Shown here in pieces: positions 15,842-21,932 of a stretch of DNA of 30,904 nucleotides (positions are counted from its first letter, which is position 1; the number at the start of each line of letters is the position of its first letter). Origin of the DNA: a virus. The notes beneath the pieces are model-generated. The model saw only the letters and a program-made list of their open reading frames with translations, did not search any database and had not been told where the DNA came from. The position numbers and the translations under genes are program-made. Location of the stretch: positions 1 through 30,904 of the IMG/VR virus record IMGVR_UViG_3300012926_000014, one strand, 5' to 3'.

Positions 15842-16021
15842 TCAGTACTCCCGCTTGGCTGGCGTGGACTCGCCGCGTTCGCGCGGGCCCTGGTAGGCGT
15901 CAGGTGTCGGCCGGACCGCGCCTGCGGGCTTGCCTTGGCTCACGCCATCGGAGTCGAAGTGGCCCTTGGGCACGCGCTGATTCGGCTGTGGCTCGGATCG
16001 ATGCTCATCGCGTTTTGGCAT
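15842..16021 (-). CDS. Small hydrophilic protein
   Basis: 59 residues from ATG 16021 with AAAGGAA upstream as ribosome binding site. The sequence (MPKRDEHRSEPQPNQRVPKG and onwards) is charged, Pro/Gly-rich and predicted to be disordered. It overlaps the preceding gene by 17 bases in another frame. Nothing in it indicates function; tight packing between similar tiny genes is the only support beyond the ribosome binding site. Confidence 0.58.
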   Translation of the reverse strand: MPKRDEHRSEPQPNQRVPKGHFDSDGVSQGKPAGAVRPTPDAYQGPRERGESTPAKREY

Positions 16022-16169
16022 GGGATTCCTTTCTCGATCGTTCGCGTGCTTCGGCATATCCAATCGCGAGTCGTTGCTTGAGCTCCGGAAATTTCTTGCG
16101 CTCCCGCTTGTTGCTCACAAAACGGCCGATAAAGCTCGAAAGTGGCTCACCTTTCTCGCGCTGCGGCAT
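16005..16169 (-). CDS. Small basic phage protein
   Basis: 54 residues beginning MPQREKGEPLSSFIGRFVSN followed by a Lys/Arg-rich helix with FPELKQRLAIGYAEARERSR. The arrangement, a Ser-rich start, a basic helix and an A-I-x-Y/A-x-x-A-R segment near the end, resembles the many 50-60 residue basic proteins found in podovirus genomes near packaging genes. The ATG follows an A-rich stretch rather than a clear Shine-Dalgarno sequence. Function unknown. Confidence 0.58.
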   Translation of the reverse strand: MPQREKGEPLSSFIGRFVSNKRERKKFPELKQRLAIGYAEARERSRKESHAKTR

Positions 16170-16178
16170 TTTTTTTGC

Positions 16179-16409
16179 TCAGAAAAAATCCTCGCGGGTG
16201 ATGGCGCAGACCAGCGTATGGCAGGCTGTCTTCAGCATGAAGCGTGCCCAGATGAGCCCTTGCCGCTCAACGTTGCGATTTGCCTCGAGCTCCTTGACCA
16301 AGGCGCGGGCCTGGCGTTCGAGCGCGCGCACGTGCATCACGAGGGCTTCCTGCTCGACGGTGCGCTGGGCTTGCATGGCGAGTGAGGCTGGCGCACCGTG
16401 ATCTTTCAC
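16179..16409 (-). CDS. Small helical protein of unknown function
   Basis: 76 residues from a GTG at 16409 that overlaps the stop of a 12-codon mini-ORF as GTGA; ATG 16376 is an alternative start giving 65 residues. The centre is a charged amphipathic helix (EQEALVMHVRALERQARALV) suggestive of a coiled coil. A short Cys-containing tail follows (ARFMLKTACHTLVCA). No family recognised. Confidence 0.55.
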   Translation of the reverse strand: MKDHGAPASLAMQAQRTVEQEALVMHVRALERQARALVKELEANRNVERQGLIWARFMLKTACHTLVCAITREDFF

Positions 16410-16444
16410 GTTGTGGGTCTGGCAAGTGGCAGCCGGACGCTCAT
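16406..16444 (-). CDS. 12-codon mini-ORF coupled to the next gene
   Basis: ATG 16444 opens a frame encoding MSVRLPLARPTT whose TGA overlaps the GTG start at 16409 as GTGA. There is no clear ribosome binding site. It is listed because several such mini-ORFs occur in this window in the same overlapping position; it may act as a leader for translational coupling instead of making a functional peptide. Confidence 0.3.
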   Translation of the reverse strand: MSVRLPLARPTT

Positions 16445-16452
16445 GCGGCGGC

Positions 16453-16482
16453 AGTGTATGCCCGCTCTCGCGTCCAGGTCAA
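16453..16482 (-). promoter_or_regulatory. Candidate leftward promoter before small-gene/packaging block
   Basis: Reading leftward, TTGACC (16482-16477) and TACACT (16458-16453) are separated by 18 bases, resembling sigma70 -35 and -10 boxes (5 of 6 and 4 of 6 matches). It lies in an 80-base gap after the membrane-protein gene, one of the few gaps in the leftward block, so it could start a late transcript into the packaging and head genes. Based on sequence resemblance only. Confidence 0.33.
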
Positions 16483-16489
16483 CGGGTGG

Positions 16490-16636
16490 TCAGATCCCGA
16501 TCTTCTTCGACGCGGCGGCGATGTCCTCGGCCACCTTTGCCGCGATCGTCGGATGAGCCTTGCCGTACATCATGCCGAGGACGCCGACTGCACCGTGCGA
16601 GACGATCAAAGCGATGATCCAGAGCCAGGTCGTCAT
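16490..16636 (-). CDS. Small single-span membrane protein
   Basis: 48 residues from ATG 16636, preceded by GGAGGTGAG, the best ribosome binding site in the area. Residues 3-23 (TWLWIIALIVSHGAVGVLGMM) form one transmembrane helix, followed by a short polar helix (TIAAKVAEDIAAASKKIGI). A longer open frame extends upstream of this ATG but lacks hydrophobic or familiar features. Short one-span phage proteins can be lysis, superinfection-exclusion or host-takeover factors; nothing here decides between them. Confidence 0.68.
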   Translation of the reverse strand: MTTWLWIIALIVSHGAVGVLGMMYGKAHPTIAAKVAEDIAAASKKIGI

Positions 16637-16650
16637 GTCGCTCACCTCCG

Positions 16651-16675
16651 AAAAAAGCCGGCCCCGGAAGCCCGC
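16651..16675 (-). terminator. Possible weak rho-independent terminator or attenuator
   Basis: In the leftward transcript GCGGGC (16675-16670) can pair with GCCGGC (16662-16657) with one mismatch, and six U residues follow (16656-16651). It lies in the 113-base gap between a zinc-finger gene and the membrane-protein gene, so it would partly stop transcription inside the operon. The mismatch and short stem make this uncertain. The remainder of the gap shows nothing else recognisable. Confidence 0.33.
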
Positions 16676-16749
16676 CGCAATGCGATTGGGAGGGGAACGT
16701 CGGCTGGCTTGCGGATCCGGGGTCGGCGCGCGAAGCGTACACCGCAGTG

Positions 16750-16965
16750 CTAGCCGTTGGAATACTTCGCCACCCAGGCGCCGCCGGATGTCTGCCGCAT
16801 GCCCATGGCCCTCATTTCGGCCTGATCGCGACATCGGCGCCGTGAACCGGGAGACGGCTCGAGCGTTCCGGCGGCGTGCTTTGTGAACGCGTCCAGGTCC
16901 AGGAACTTTTCTCCACAGCCGGCGCATCGGCCATTTCCGCGCCAGCGCGGGCGCGATTTGTTCAT
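16750..16965 (-). CDS. Small C2H2-like zinc-finger phage protein (copy 2)
   Basis: 71 residues from ATG 16965, which overlaps the previous stop as ATGA. CAGCGEKFLDLDAFTKHAAG followed by RRCRDQAEMRAMGMRQTSGG has the same layout as the protein at 15383-15667: C-x2-C, His 13 residues on, then an R-C-x(4)-E-M segment. The basic N-terminus (MNKSRPRWRGNGR) would suit nucleic-acid binding. The two copies are separated by about 1.1 kb and have diverged strongly, so they are old paralogues. Confidence 0.7.
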   Translation of the reverse strand: MNKSRPRWRGNGRCAGCGEKFLDLDAFTKHAAGTLEPSPGSRRRCRDQAEMRAMGMRQTSGGAWVAKYSNG

Positions 16966-17123
16966 CGCCCATGCGCGAATGCGACCACGAGCGCCGCCAC
17001 GATAACGACGATGCAAACGCCGAGAATCCAAAGCAACATTCGCGTACCGCGTTCGAATCGCTCGCGTTCCGTGAGATCGCGCGAATTCTCGGCACGCGTG
17101 CTGCGGTGATGGCCGTCAGTCAT
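16962..17123 (-). CDS. Small membrane protein with charged N-terminus
   Basis: 53 residues. Residues 1-28 are polar and charged (MTDGHHRSTRAENSRDLTER), followed by a single hydrophobic segment of about 22 residues (MLLWILGVCIVVIVAALVVA) and a short end AFAHGR. This gives a cytoplasmic N-tail and one transmembrane helix. Its stop overlaps the zinc-finger gene start as ATGA, and its start lies inside the end of a 15-codon acidic mini-ORF. A start one codon upstream (ATG 17126) is equally possible. Function unknown; holin-like or exclusion roles are open. Confidence 0.62.
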   Translation of the reverse strand: MTDGHHRSTRAENSRDLTERERFERGTRMLLWILGVCIVVIVAALVVAFAHGR

Positions 17124-17163
17124 CATCCGGATCGGGATCGTCGTCTGGATCGGGGATCGTCAT
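17116..17163 (-). CDS. 15-codon acidic mini-ORF
   Basis: ATG 17163 overlaps the stop of the upstream gene as ATGA and encodes MTIPDPDDDPDPDDD, of which nine of fifteen residues are Asp; the frame stops inside the start of the membrane-protein gene. Position in a chain of overlapping starts and stops suggests ribosomes pass through it. It could be a coupling device, or the acidic tail may be functional. No homology is known to me. Confidence 0.35.
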   Translation of the reverse strand: MTIPDPDDDPDPDDD

Positions 17164-17528
17164 TCGCCGATTTCTTCAAAAAGGAGCGACAACTGCATCG
17201 CGTCGCGCTTCTTGTCCGGGAGGTTTTCGCCGGCGCGGGCCGCGATGAACTTGCGCAGCACGGACGACTGAAGTCCGGCCTTCTCTGCCCATGCCTTGAT
17301 CGATCCGCCTAGCACCGCTGCAGCATCCTGCGCGTGTTTGAAGTCAGCAATCATCGTCTCGATCGCGAGCGGATGCAGCTCATCGAGCTTGATGATCGCC
17401 TCTTGGTGATCGCTCGTTTTCGCCTTGCGACCGCGCACCTTGCGAGCGGCTTTCTCGACTGCTTCATCGGCGGCGAGGGCAGCGGAAATCTCGGCGGATT
17501 TACTCGGAGATTGACGATCGGCTTGCAT
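17160..17528 (-). CDS. Phage protein of unknown function, helical
   Basis: 122 residues with a strong ribosome binding site (AAAGGAG, 7 bases before ATG 17528). The N-terminal 40 residues are polar and Ala/Lys-rich (EAVEKAARKVRGRKAKTSDH). The rest is helical with PLAIETMIADFKHAQDAAAV, SIKAWAEKAGLQSSVLRKFI and a C-terminal segment KKRDAMQLSLLFEEIGE. The central part could be a helix-turn-helix-like DNA-binding unit, but no family is recognised. It follows the RusA gene, suggesting a late-replication or regulatory role in the same operon. Confidence 0.7.
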   Translation of the reverse strand: MQADRQSPSKSAEISAALAADEAVEKAARKVRGRKAKTSDHQEAIIKLDELHPLAIETMIADFKHAQDAAAVLGGSIKAWAEKAGLQSSVLRKFIAARAGENLPDKKRDAMQLSLLFEEIGE

Positions 17529-17545
17529 TGCGAGCTCCTTTGCGG

Positions 17546-18022
17546 TTAGCCGAAGATTTCGGCGGCCAGGTCCTCTGGGTCCGGCAGCGGCAGGCCGGAC
17601 TGCTGCGGAGTCAAAGCGACGACGGTGATTTCGGCGCGCGGATTGCGGTAGTCAATCGCATGGAAGATATGTTTTTCTCTCACCTGACGATCATTGCGTA
17701 TCACACCGGCCTGCAGCAGCACACGCGGGCCCTTGGCGCTGAGCCGATGGAAGCGATCCTGCAGGCAGTCGAGGATGATCGATTCGTCCAGATCCGGCAG
17801 CTCGCTCGCGTACCAGATCCGGATCGTCACGGCGACCGGTCCTTCGAGGCGTTGGCGTGCGGCAGCCGGAATCTGATGCAGGGCGTCGCGTTCGTAGGCG
17901 AGTGCTTCCTTCGATTTTACGACGGCCACGCGCTGATCCTCGTCGCCGCGATTCAGCGTAACAATGCGCCGGCGGTTCGCCTTGCTGCACGGCTGGCCGC
18001 GGATGGTGAAGGAAATCACCAT
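17546..18022 (-). CDS. rusA: RusA-type Holliday junction resolvase
   Basis: 158 residues from ATG 18022, chosen because family members begin with a short strand ending in the G-x-P-x-x-K-x-R motif, here ISFTIRGQPCSKANRRR. RusA resolves four-way junctions in recombination and replication intermediates. The catalytic acidic residues appear as PDLDE (Asp77, Asp79) with further Asp in ILDCLQD, and the later AGVIRNDRQV segment carries Asp111, matching the D-D-x-x-V motif region of the family with one Asp replaced by Asn. The start overlaps the previous gene by 7 bases. The family is common in phage replication modules. Confidence 0.83.
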   Translation of the reverse strand: MVISFTIRGQPCSKANRRRIVTLNRGDEDQRVAVVKSKEALAYERDALHQIPAAARQRLEGPVAVTIRIWYASELPDLDESIILDCLQDRFHRLSAKGPRVLLQAGVIRNDRQVREKHIFHAIDYRNPRAEITVVALTPQQSGLPLPDPEDLAAEIFG

Positions 18023-18561
18023 GATCCTTCGGCCTGGATCGCCTCGCGCTCGAGCTGGGCCTCGGCGTCTGGGGGTGTCCATTCAGACGGCTTGCCCGCC
18101 CGCTCCCACGCCAGTTTCGCATTCACGATCTGCGCATATTCAAGCGATTCGCCGAGGCGCCAGCGGCCGATGATCCTGTGCCACCAATCGTCCGGATCTT
18201 CCGGGCCTGCGCCATGCAGAATGCGCGCGATCTTGTCGAGGTTGGCGCGGGCAATGCGGCTGCTGGCATCGGACATGATGCGCTTAACGCCGGCGCTGTA
18301 GGCGTCGCGTTCGGCTGCGGCGTGATGCTCGATACGATCCGACAGGCGCCCAGCAAGAATGCCGCGAATCTCGGCGGGTGCCGGCATTTTCGGTTTCGTG
18401 CGCAGCCAAATATCGAGCGCATCGACGACGTATGGCATTGCGAAATCGCTGAGCGCTGCCAGCCAAGCCTTCAGGCCGGCCTCGCCAGGGGCTTTGGAAC
18501 CGACGGCATCGGCGAGTTCGGATAAGCGCGCGCGCAGTGTCGGCAAGTCGGAAGGATTCAC
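18016..18561 (-). CDS. Putative replication accessory (helicase-loader-like) protein
   Basis: 181 residues, GTG start overlapping the upstream stop as GTGA. The first half is helical, with PYVVDALDIWLRTKPKMPAP and AEIRGILAGRL; the W-x(7)-K-M-P-x-P-x-E-I-R pattern is typical of phage replication proteins that partner a DUF1376-type initiator or act as helicase loaders. The C-terminal half has DDWWHRIIGRWRLGESLEYA. Its location between the DUF1376 gene and rusA supports a replication role. Not a confident family assignment; a hypothetical replication-associated protein is the cautious label. Confidence 0.65.
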   Translation of the reverse strand: MNPSDLPTLRARLSELADAVGSKAPGEAGLKAWLAALSDFAMPYVVDALDIWLRTKPKMPAPAEIRGILAGRLSDRIEHHAAAERDAYSAGVKRIMSDASSRIARANLDKIARILHGAGPEDPDDWWHRIIGRWRLGESLEYAQIVNAKLAWERAGKPSEWTPPDAEAQLEREAIQAEGSW

Positions 18562-19265
18562 GATTTTCCTTTGAAACGTGGATCATTTTCCATCGAAGCG
18601 ATCAGCGCCGCATCGGCGTCCATGCCGCGGTTCGGATTGTCGCGCCGGATCCAGTTGCGCCAAGTGGCGAACCAATCGAGCTTAGTTCCTTTCGCGCCAG
18701 GGATCGCGATCCAGTAGTCGCGGAATCGCTGGAATGCCTGCGAAGCCGAAACGCCCGGGAAGTCCTCGGCGGCCCAAGCCGCCCAGCTCGCCGGTAGGGA
18801 TTTCAACGTCATGCGGGAGGCCTTTGCGTACCGACTCCCTTGACCTTTCTCTTGAATTTCTGGTGGTGAGTGTGGGGGTGGGGGTAGAGGCTCTTGCTCA
18901 GCATTTGCCTGAAACATGTCTCGCGTCAATAACTTAGCCTTCGCGTCATACCCTTTTCGACCTGCGCTGGACCGTTTCGAGCTGAGCGCGTCCGCACGCT
19001 CAATTTCCAATTGAATCCGACGGTTATAGTGCCCGTCGTCCATTCTTGTGAAAAACTCGGCGAGGATGTGCCGCACCGCGCCCATTTCCTCGTTCGACCG
19101 GGCGTTACAAATACCAAAAACGCGGCGTTCGTCCAGCGGCAGCGGTCCGCGCAAATCCCAGCAATGCGCCAGCATCAGCATGTAGGCGCCGTGCTCCATC
19201 ATCGACAAATGTTGCGTGTCGCGGCGATAGTCGCCGGTGTAGAACGGCATGAACGCGAAGCTCAC
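18558..19265 (-). CDS. DUF1376 phage replication protein
   Basis: 235 residues from GTG 19265, which overlaps the HNH stop as GTGA; ATG 19250 is an alternative only five codons later. The N-terminus FMPFYTGDYRRDTQHLSMME then HGAYMLMLAHCWDLRGPLP is the DUF1376 signature (M-P-x-x-x-G-D-Y-x-x-D-T-x-H-L). DUF1376 proteins resemble the winged-helix N-terminal domain of phage replisome organisers. A Pro/Glu/Gln-rich linker (PLPPPPHSPPEIQEK) separates it from a C-terminal part with WFATWRNWIRRDNPN, as in replication initiators. Likely binds the phage replication origin. Confidence 0.82.
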   Translation of the reverse strand: MSFAFMPFYTGDYRRDTQHLSMMEHGAYMLMLAHCWDLRGPLPLDERRVFGICNARSNEEMGAVRHILAEFFTRMDDGHYNRRIQLEIERADALSSKRSSAGRKGYDAKAKLLTRDMFQANAEQEPLPPPPHSPPEIQEKGQGSRYAKASRMTLKSLPASWAAWAAEDFPGVSASQAFQRFRDYWIAIPGAKGTKLDWFATWRNWIRRDNPNRGMDADAALIASMENDPRFKGKS

Positions 19266-19762
19266 GATGCCGACCGCTCGAGCGCTTCTTCTAACCAATG
19301 AGCCAAAACTGACGCTCCAACGGATTGCGGATCGTTCATGCGCGGGCGTCCTTTGCCGGCAGTGAATCCGCAGATGAACCAGGAGCTGTCTTCCGCATAT
19401 TCCGATATGCGGCGGGCCAAATCAACGCACCTGTCCTCTGAGCTTGGCGAGCTTGACGCGCAGTAGCCCAGCACTAGCAGCGCCAGATGAACGCGCGTCA
19501 CGTCGTTGAGGTCGGCGTGCCCGATGACCTCGCGGATAATTTGGTCAATTTCATGCCGGTCAGCGTGACAGCCTTCACACAGCGCGATCAGTTCATTGTC
19601 CTCATATTCCCACGGCTCGGCAGCGCGTCGATAGCATTTATGGTGAACGTGAAGAATCACATCCTCTATATCGCATTCTTCGCAACGAGAGTTGGCGCGA
19701 GCAAGGATTTCCCGCCGCCGCCGCTGCCAGCGAGGATCGCGCAGCTTCTCGGCGTAGGTCAT
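19262..19762 (-). CDS. HNH-family endonuclease-like protein
   Basis: 166 residues from ATG 19762. Residues 1-70 form an HNH/zinc fold: LRDPRWQRRRREILARANSR leads into C27-E-E-C30, then LHVHHKCY with the general-base His region, Asn57 in EDNELIALCEGCH, and a second C62-x2-C65-H66 knuckle. This arrangement is typical of phage HNH enzymes found in replication or packaging modules. The C-terminal 95 residues are helical and not recognisable. Both ends overlap neighbours by 4 bases. It may act as a homing or packaging nuclease or as a replication accessory. Confidence 0.75.
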   Translation of the reverse strand: MTYAEKLRDPRWQRRRREILARANSRCEECDIEDVILHVHHKCYRRAAEPWEYEDNELIALCEGCHADRHEIDQIIREVIGHADLNDVTRVHLALLVLGYCASSSPSSEDRCVDLARRISEYAEDSSWFICGFTAGKGRPRMNDPQSVGASVLAHWLEEALERSAS

Positions 19763-19947
19763 GAGATGCCCGGCCGACGGGCTATTTCGACGCTGGCGAG
19801 GTCCCGCTCGGCCGGCGTTGCTTCCGGATGGTGCGCGTCCCAATTGCGCTTGGCGAGCTCGTACACCTGCCAGCGCCTCTGCCGCTGAGCGACGCGGGAG
19901 CGGAAAGTGAAAGTGCGCAGGCTTGGCAGCGAGATATACGACGGCAT
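19759..19947 (-). CDS. Small basic protein upstream of HNH gene
   Basis: 62 residues with ribosome binding site TAGGAG before ATG 19947. The sequence is Arg-rich in the middle (FTFRSRVAQRQRRWQVYELA) with a helical C-terminus containing TPAERDLASVEIARR. The stop overlaps the HNH start as ATGA. Function unknown; DNA binding is possible from its basic charge. Confidence 0.65.
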   Translation of the reverse strand: MPSYISLPSLRTFTFRSRVAQRQRRWQVYELAKRNWDAHHPEATPAERDLASVEIARRPGIS

Positions 19948-19957
19948 TCGACGACTC

Positions 19958-20086
19958 CTACAAGTCGAATCGAGAAGCGGGCTGCGTGATGGTGTAGGCC
20001 ACCACGCCGCGGCAGCGGCCGAAGTCGCATCCGCACCCGCGCGCGAATTGTCCGGTTTTTATACGCCGGCCGGAAGAAGGCGCCAA
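19958..20086 (-). CDS. Possible small Cys-rich protein
   Basis: A 42-residue frame from TTG 20086 ends 10 bases before the next ATG, and its stop TAG forms part of the next gene's ribosome binding site region. It contains GCGCDFGRCRGVVAYTITQP, with three Cys that could form a small zinc knuckle. No ATG or strong ribosome binding site is present, so this may be incidental; the protein-like C-terminus is what makes it worth listing. Confidence 0.35.
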   Translation of the reverse strand: MAPSSGRRIKTGQFARGCGCDFGRCRGVVAYTITQPASRFDL

Positions 20087-20129
20087 CGAAGACTTACGCG
20101 GCCCTCATTTTTTAGGGGATAGCGGGGGC

Positions 20130-20363
20130 TTACTGTTTCCTGACGGCGCGGATCTTGACGGCCCTCAGCTCATAGCCGAAGTATTCGAGCAGTGTGGCCG
20201 CAGTCTCGACCGATAGGCGCGGCGTACCGTGCCGCTGAAGCCTGGACAGCGTAGCGATGTCCACTCCGGTCGCGTTCCGGATCGCGGAAAGCGTCGTATC
20301 TTTGCGATCTGCCAAATTGGCCCGGACTTGTTCTATAATCGGATGGTTCATGTTTGTTGACAT
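20130..20363 (-). CDS. Cro/CI-like helix-turn-helix regulator
   Basis: 77 residues from ATG 20363, or 73 from ATG 20351; neither has a good ribosome binding site. Residues about 23-60 form an XRE-type helix-turn-helix: TTLSAIRNATGVDIATLSRL, then QRHGTPRLSVETAATLLEYF. The C-terminus is basic and there is no dimerisation or protease domain, so the protein has the size of a Cro-type repressor. It is the first leftward gene and sits at the divergent control region, facing a rightward operon, the expected place for a lytic/lysogenic switch protein. Confidence 0.8.
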   Translation of the reverse strand: MSTNMNHPIIEQVRANLADRKDTTLSAIRNATGVDIATLSRLQRHGTPRLSVETAATLLEYFGYELRAVKIRAVRKQ

Positions 20364-20384
20364 CTGCCAAAACAAGCGTATTGT
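20357..20384 (+). promoter_or_regulatory. Rightward early promoter (candidate)
   Basis: TTGACA at 20357-20362 is a perfect sigma70 -35 box. TATTGT at 20379-20384, 16 bases later, matches the -10 consensus at 4 of 6 positions. The first rightward gene starts at 20424, giving a leader of about 35 bases. The -35 box lies inside the first codons of the leftward HTH gene, so rightward initiation and leftward regulator synthesis would interfere. Confidence 0.55.
20372..20384. promoter_or_regulatory. Candidate repressor operator (ACAA-N5-TTGT palindrome)
   Basis: ACAAGCGTATTGT is an inverted repeat with perfect 4-base arms and a 5-base centre, overlapping the -10 region of the rightward promoter. 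A further TTGT at 20354-20357 may be half of a second site. Small HTH repressors of phages typically bind such sites. Proposed from symmetry and location next to the HTH gene. Confidence 0.45.
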
Positions 20385-20408
20385 CCGCTCTATCGAATCT
20401 AAACGCAA
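20380..20408 (-). promoter_or_regulatory. Weak candidate leftward promoter for the HTH gene
   Basis: On the leftward strand TTGCGT (20408-20403) and GACAAT (20385-20380) are 17 bases apart. The matches are only 3 of 6 and 4 of 6, but the -10 box overlaps the same palindrome as the rightward -10 box, which would let one repressor control both directions. Low confidence. Confidence 0.28.
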
Positions 20409-20423
20409 GCAGGAGTCCCGCCC

Positions 20424-20594
20424 ATGAAACCGATCGAACGCCTCTGGAACCTCCCCGGCCTCGCCGCCTGGTCCGATGTCGCCTATCTCGCGATGATGCT
20501 GATGACGACCGGATCGGTTCTCGAAGCGGCGACGTATCTGCGCAGCCTCGGGGCGCCGCTGAGCATCGCGCGAGCGATTTTGCTGGGAGTGTGA
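20424..20594 (+). CDS. First gene of the rightward operon, small hydrophobic-helix protein
   Basis: 56 residues with ribosome binding site AGGAG, 8 bases before ATG 20424. The sequence MKPIERLWNLPGLAAWSDVA is followed by a moderately hydrophobic helix (YLAMMLMTTGSVLEAATYLR). The helix is too polar to be a certain membrane span. As the first gene after the switch promoter it would be expressed earliest; such genes often encode host-takeover or regulatory peptides. No family is recognised. Confidence 0.62.
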   Translation: MKPIERLWNLPGLAAWSDVAYLAMMLMTTGSVLEAATYLRSLGAPLSIARAILLGV

Positions 20595-20597
20595 GTG

Positions 20598-20888
20598 ATG
20601 CATACGCCCGGACCGTGGGAAGCAAAGCGTCTTGACTCGCATCATTCCCATATTCAATCTGAGAATGGTCTGATTGCCAGAACGGCGTTAGGAATCGATC
20701 AACCTCCGGAAGCGCTCCACGCCAATGCCCGCCTGATCGCCGCCGCGCCGGATATGCTGGAGGCGCTCGAAGAAGCGCGGATCGCACTGAAACATTGCGT
20801 CGAGTGCATGGAGCTTAATAGTCTTCCGGAAAGCGCGTTTCGCACAGTCCGCGCCGCAATCGCCAAAGCCACGGGAGCAGTCGCATGA
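20598..20888 (+). CDS. Phage protein with HTPGPW / NARLIAAAPDMLEAL signature
   Basis: 96 residues from ATG 20598 (a GTG one codon upstream is possible). It starts MHTPGPWEAKR and contains ANARLIAAAPDMLEALEEAR, the two hallmarks of a very common family of small phage and prophage early proteins of unknown function. The C-terminal part is an amphipathic helix with a Cys-x2-Cys (KHCVECMELN). The stop overlaps the next start as ATGA. Family recognised from memory, function unknown. Confidence 0.75.
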   Translation: MHTPGPWEAKRLDSHHSHIQSENGLIARTALGIDQPPEALHANARLIAAAPDMLEALEEARIALKHCVECMELNSLPESAFRTVRAAIAKATGAVA

Positions 20889-21313
20889 CAGACGCCGAAA
20901 ACGACCGCCCCGCGTGGGGCAAACGCGATCCGCTGGAGGTGGAAGCCAAGATGGACTCTTTCGATTCCGAGCGCTTGATCCTGGATGGTTCCACGCATAT
21001 ATGGGACGGCGAGCGATATCGCGCGAATGTTCGCGCAGTCGGCGACGATCAAGTCCTCGTTACGGTCACCATGCTCGCCGACGATGGCACCGATCTTGAC
21101 GCATCCTCTCATCTTGAGAGCCGCACGGACGATCGGCAGTCAGCCATCCATGACACCGTCTGGCATCTGATCTGCGAGCTCGGCGCGATCTGGCGCGGCC
21201 ACAAGGAGCATGAAGCGCGGCGCGAGTACATGGGCGGCAAGTGCATCGATCTGGAGACGGGGCGGCGGTTCAGCGATTTGGATTACGACACTGACTTCGA
21301 CTGCCGTCGATAA
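20885..21313 (+). CDS. Acidic phage protein of unknown function
   Basis: 142 residues, strongly acidic, starting MTDAENDRPAWGKRDPLEVE. It holds a predicted beta strand pair around RYRANVRAVGDDQVLVTVTM and a helix IHDTVWHLICELGAIWRGHK, and ends with LETGRRFSDLDYDTDFDCRR. Acidic early phage proteins may act as DNA mimics or inhibitors of host enzymes, but there is no specific support here. Coupled to the previous gene by a 4-base overlap. Confidence 0.68.
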   Translation: MTDAENDRPAWGKRDPLEVEAKMDSFDSERLILDGSTHIWDGERYRANVRAVGDDQVLVTVTMLADDGTDLDASSHLESRTDDRQSAIHDTVWHLICELGAIWRGHKEHEARREYMGGKCIDLETGRRFSDLDYDTDFDCRR

Positions 21314-21322
21314 AGAGCAGCG

Positions 21323-21454
21323 GTGCATACACGATCGCACCATCGCGGAAGGCCACTCGGCGTCCTGTACCTGCAGTCGCGACTGAAAGCAGCTCAGGAG
21401 AGATTCGTGACAGCGAAGAAAATGGTTCGTGTGACAGCCGGAGAGACGGCATGA
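21323..21454 (+). CDS. Small ORF with an internal strong start
   Basis: A frame from GTG 21323 encodes 43 residues with LQSRLKAAQERFVTAKKMVR, ending at a TGA that overlaps the next ATG as ATGA. The better start signal is internal: CAGGAG precedes GTG 21407 and would give only 15 residues (MTAKKMVRVTAGETA). The stretch is the only non-coding candidate between the neighbours, so one of the two frames is probably translated, at least to couple to the next gene. Confidence 0.4.
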   Translation: MHTRSHHRGRPLGVLYLQSRLKAAQERFVTAKKMVRVTAGETA

Positions 21455-21576
21455 CTCCCTCCATGCTCGACCTCCAGGAATCCGCCCATCGCTGGGACTA
21501 CTGGATCGCTGCGGCGATGATTGCGGCTCTGGCGTGTCTTGCGGTCGACGCAGCGGTCAACTTTGCGGGGTGGTGA
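21451..21576 (+). CDS. Small single-span membrane protein before queD
   Basis: 41 residues: MTPSMLDLQESAHRWDYWI followed by a hydrophobic helix AAAMIAALACLAVDAAVNFA and a short end GW. The Ala-rich helix could be a membrane span. The start overlaps the upstream stop as ATGA and the stop overlaps the queD start as TGATG, so it is embedded in the translated chain. Function unknown. Confidence 0.52.
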   Translation: MTPSMLDLQESAHRWDYWIAAAMIAALACLAVDAAVNFAGW

Positions 21577-21932
21577 TGACCTATTCAATCTGTCGCACCT
21601 ATCGCTTCGAGGCATCGCATCAGTTGCCGCTGCTTCCGGCCGATCACAAGTGCTTCAGATTGCACGGGCATAACTATCGCGTCGAAGTGGAAATCGACGG
21701 ACAGTTGACCGCTGGCATGATCCTTGAATTTAGCTTGCTTGACGCATACATGGCAATGGCGGTGCTTGATCGACTTGATCACCATCATTTGAACGACATT
21801 GTGCCAAACCCGACCGCCGAGAATTTGTCTTTTCATATTTACGAACGCCTCGCGCTATCGGCTTTCGGAGAAAGGATCAGACGCGTCCGCGTGTACGAAA
21901 ACGATGATTCATGGGCGGAATTTAAATGCTAG
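21576..21932 (+). CDS. queD: QueD, 6-carboxy-tetrahydropterin synthase
   Basis: 118 residues from ATG 21576, coupled to the preceding stop. QueD converts dihydroneopterin triphosphate to 6-carboxy-5,6,7,8-tetrahydropterin, the first committed step toward 7-deazaguanines (preQ0). All family features are present: zinc ligands His15 (FEASHQL), His30 and His32 (LHGHNY), catalytic Cys26 (DHKCFRLHGH), the LDHHHLND motif at 67-74, PTAENLS at 79-85 and Glu108 (RVYEN). The size is that of bacterial QueD. The next gene is DpdA-like, suggesting that the product feeds deazaguanine insertion into phage DNA; queC, queE and folE are not in this window and may be supplied by the host. Confidence 0.92.
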   Translation: MTYSICRTYRFEASHQLPLLPADHKCFRLHGHNYRVEVEIDGQLTAGMILEFSLLDAYMAMAVLDRLDHHHLNDIVPNPTAENLSFHIYERLALSAFGERIRRVRVYENDDSWAEFKC

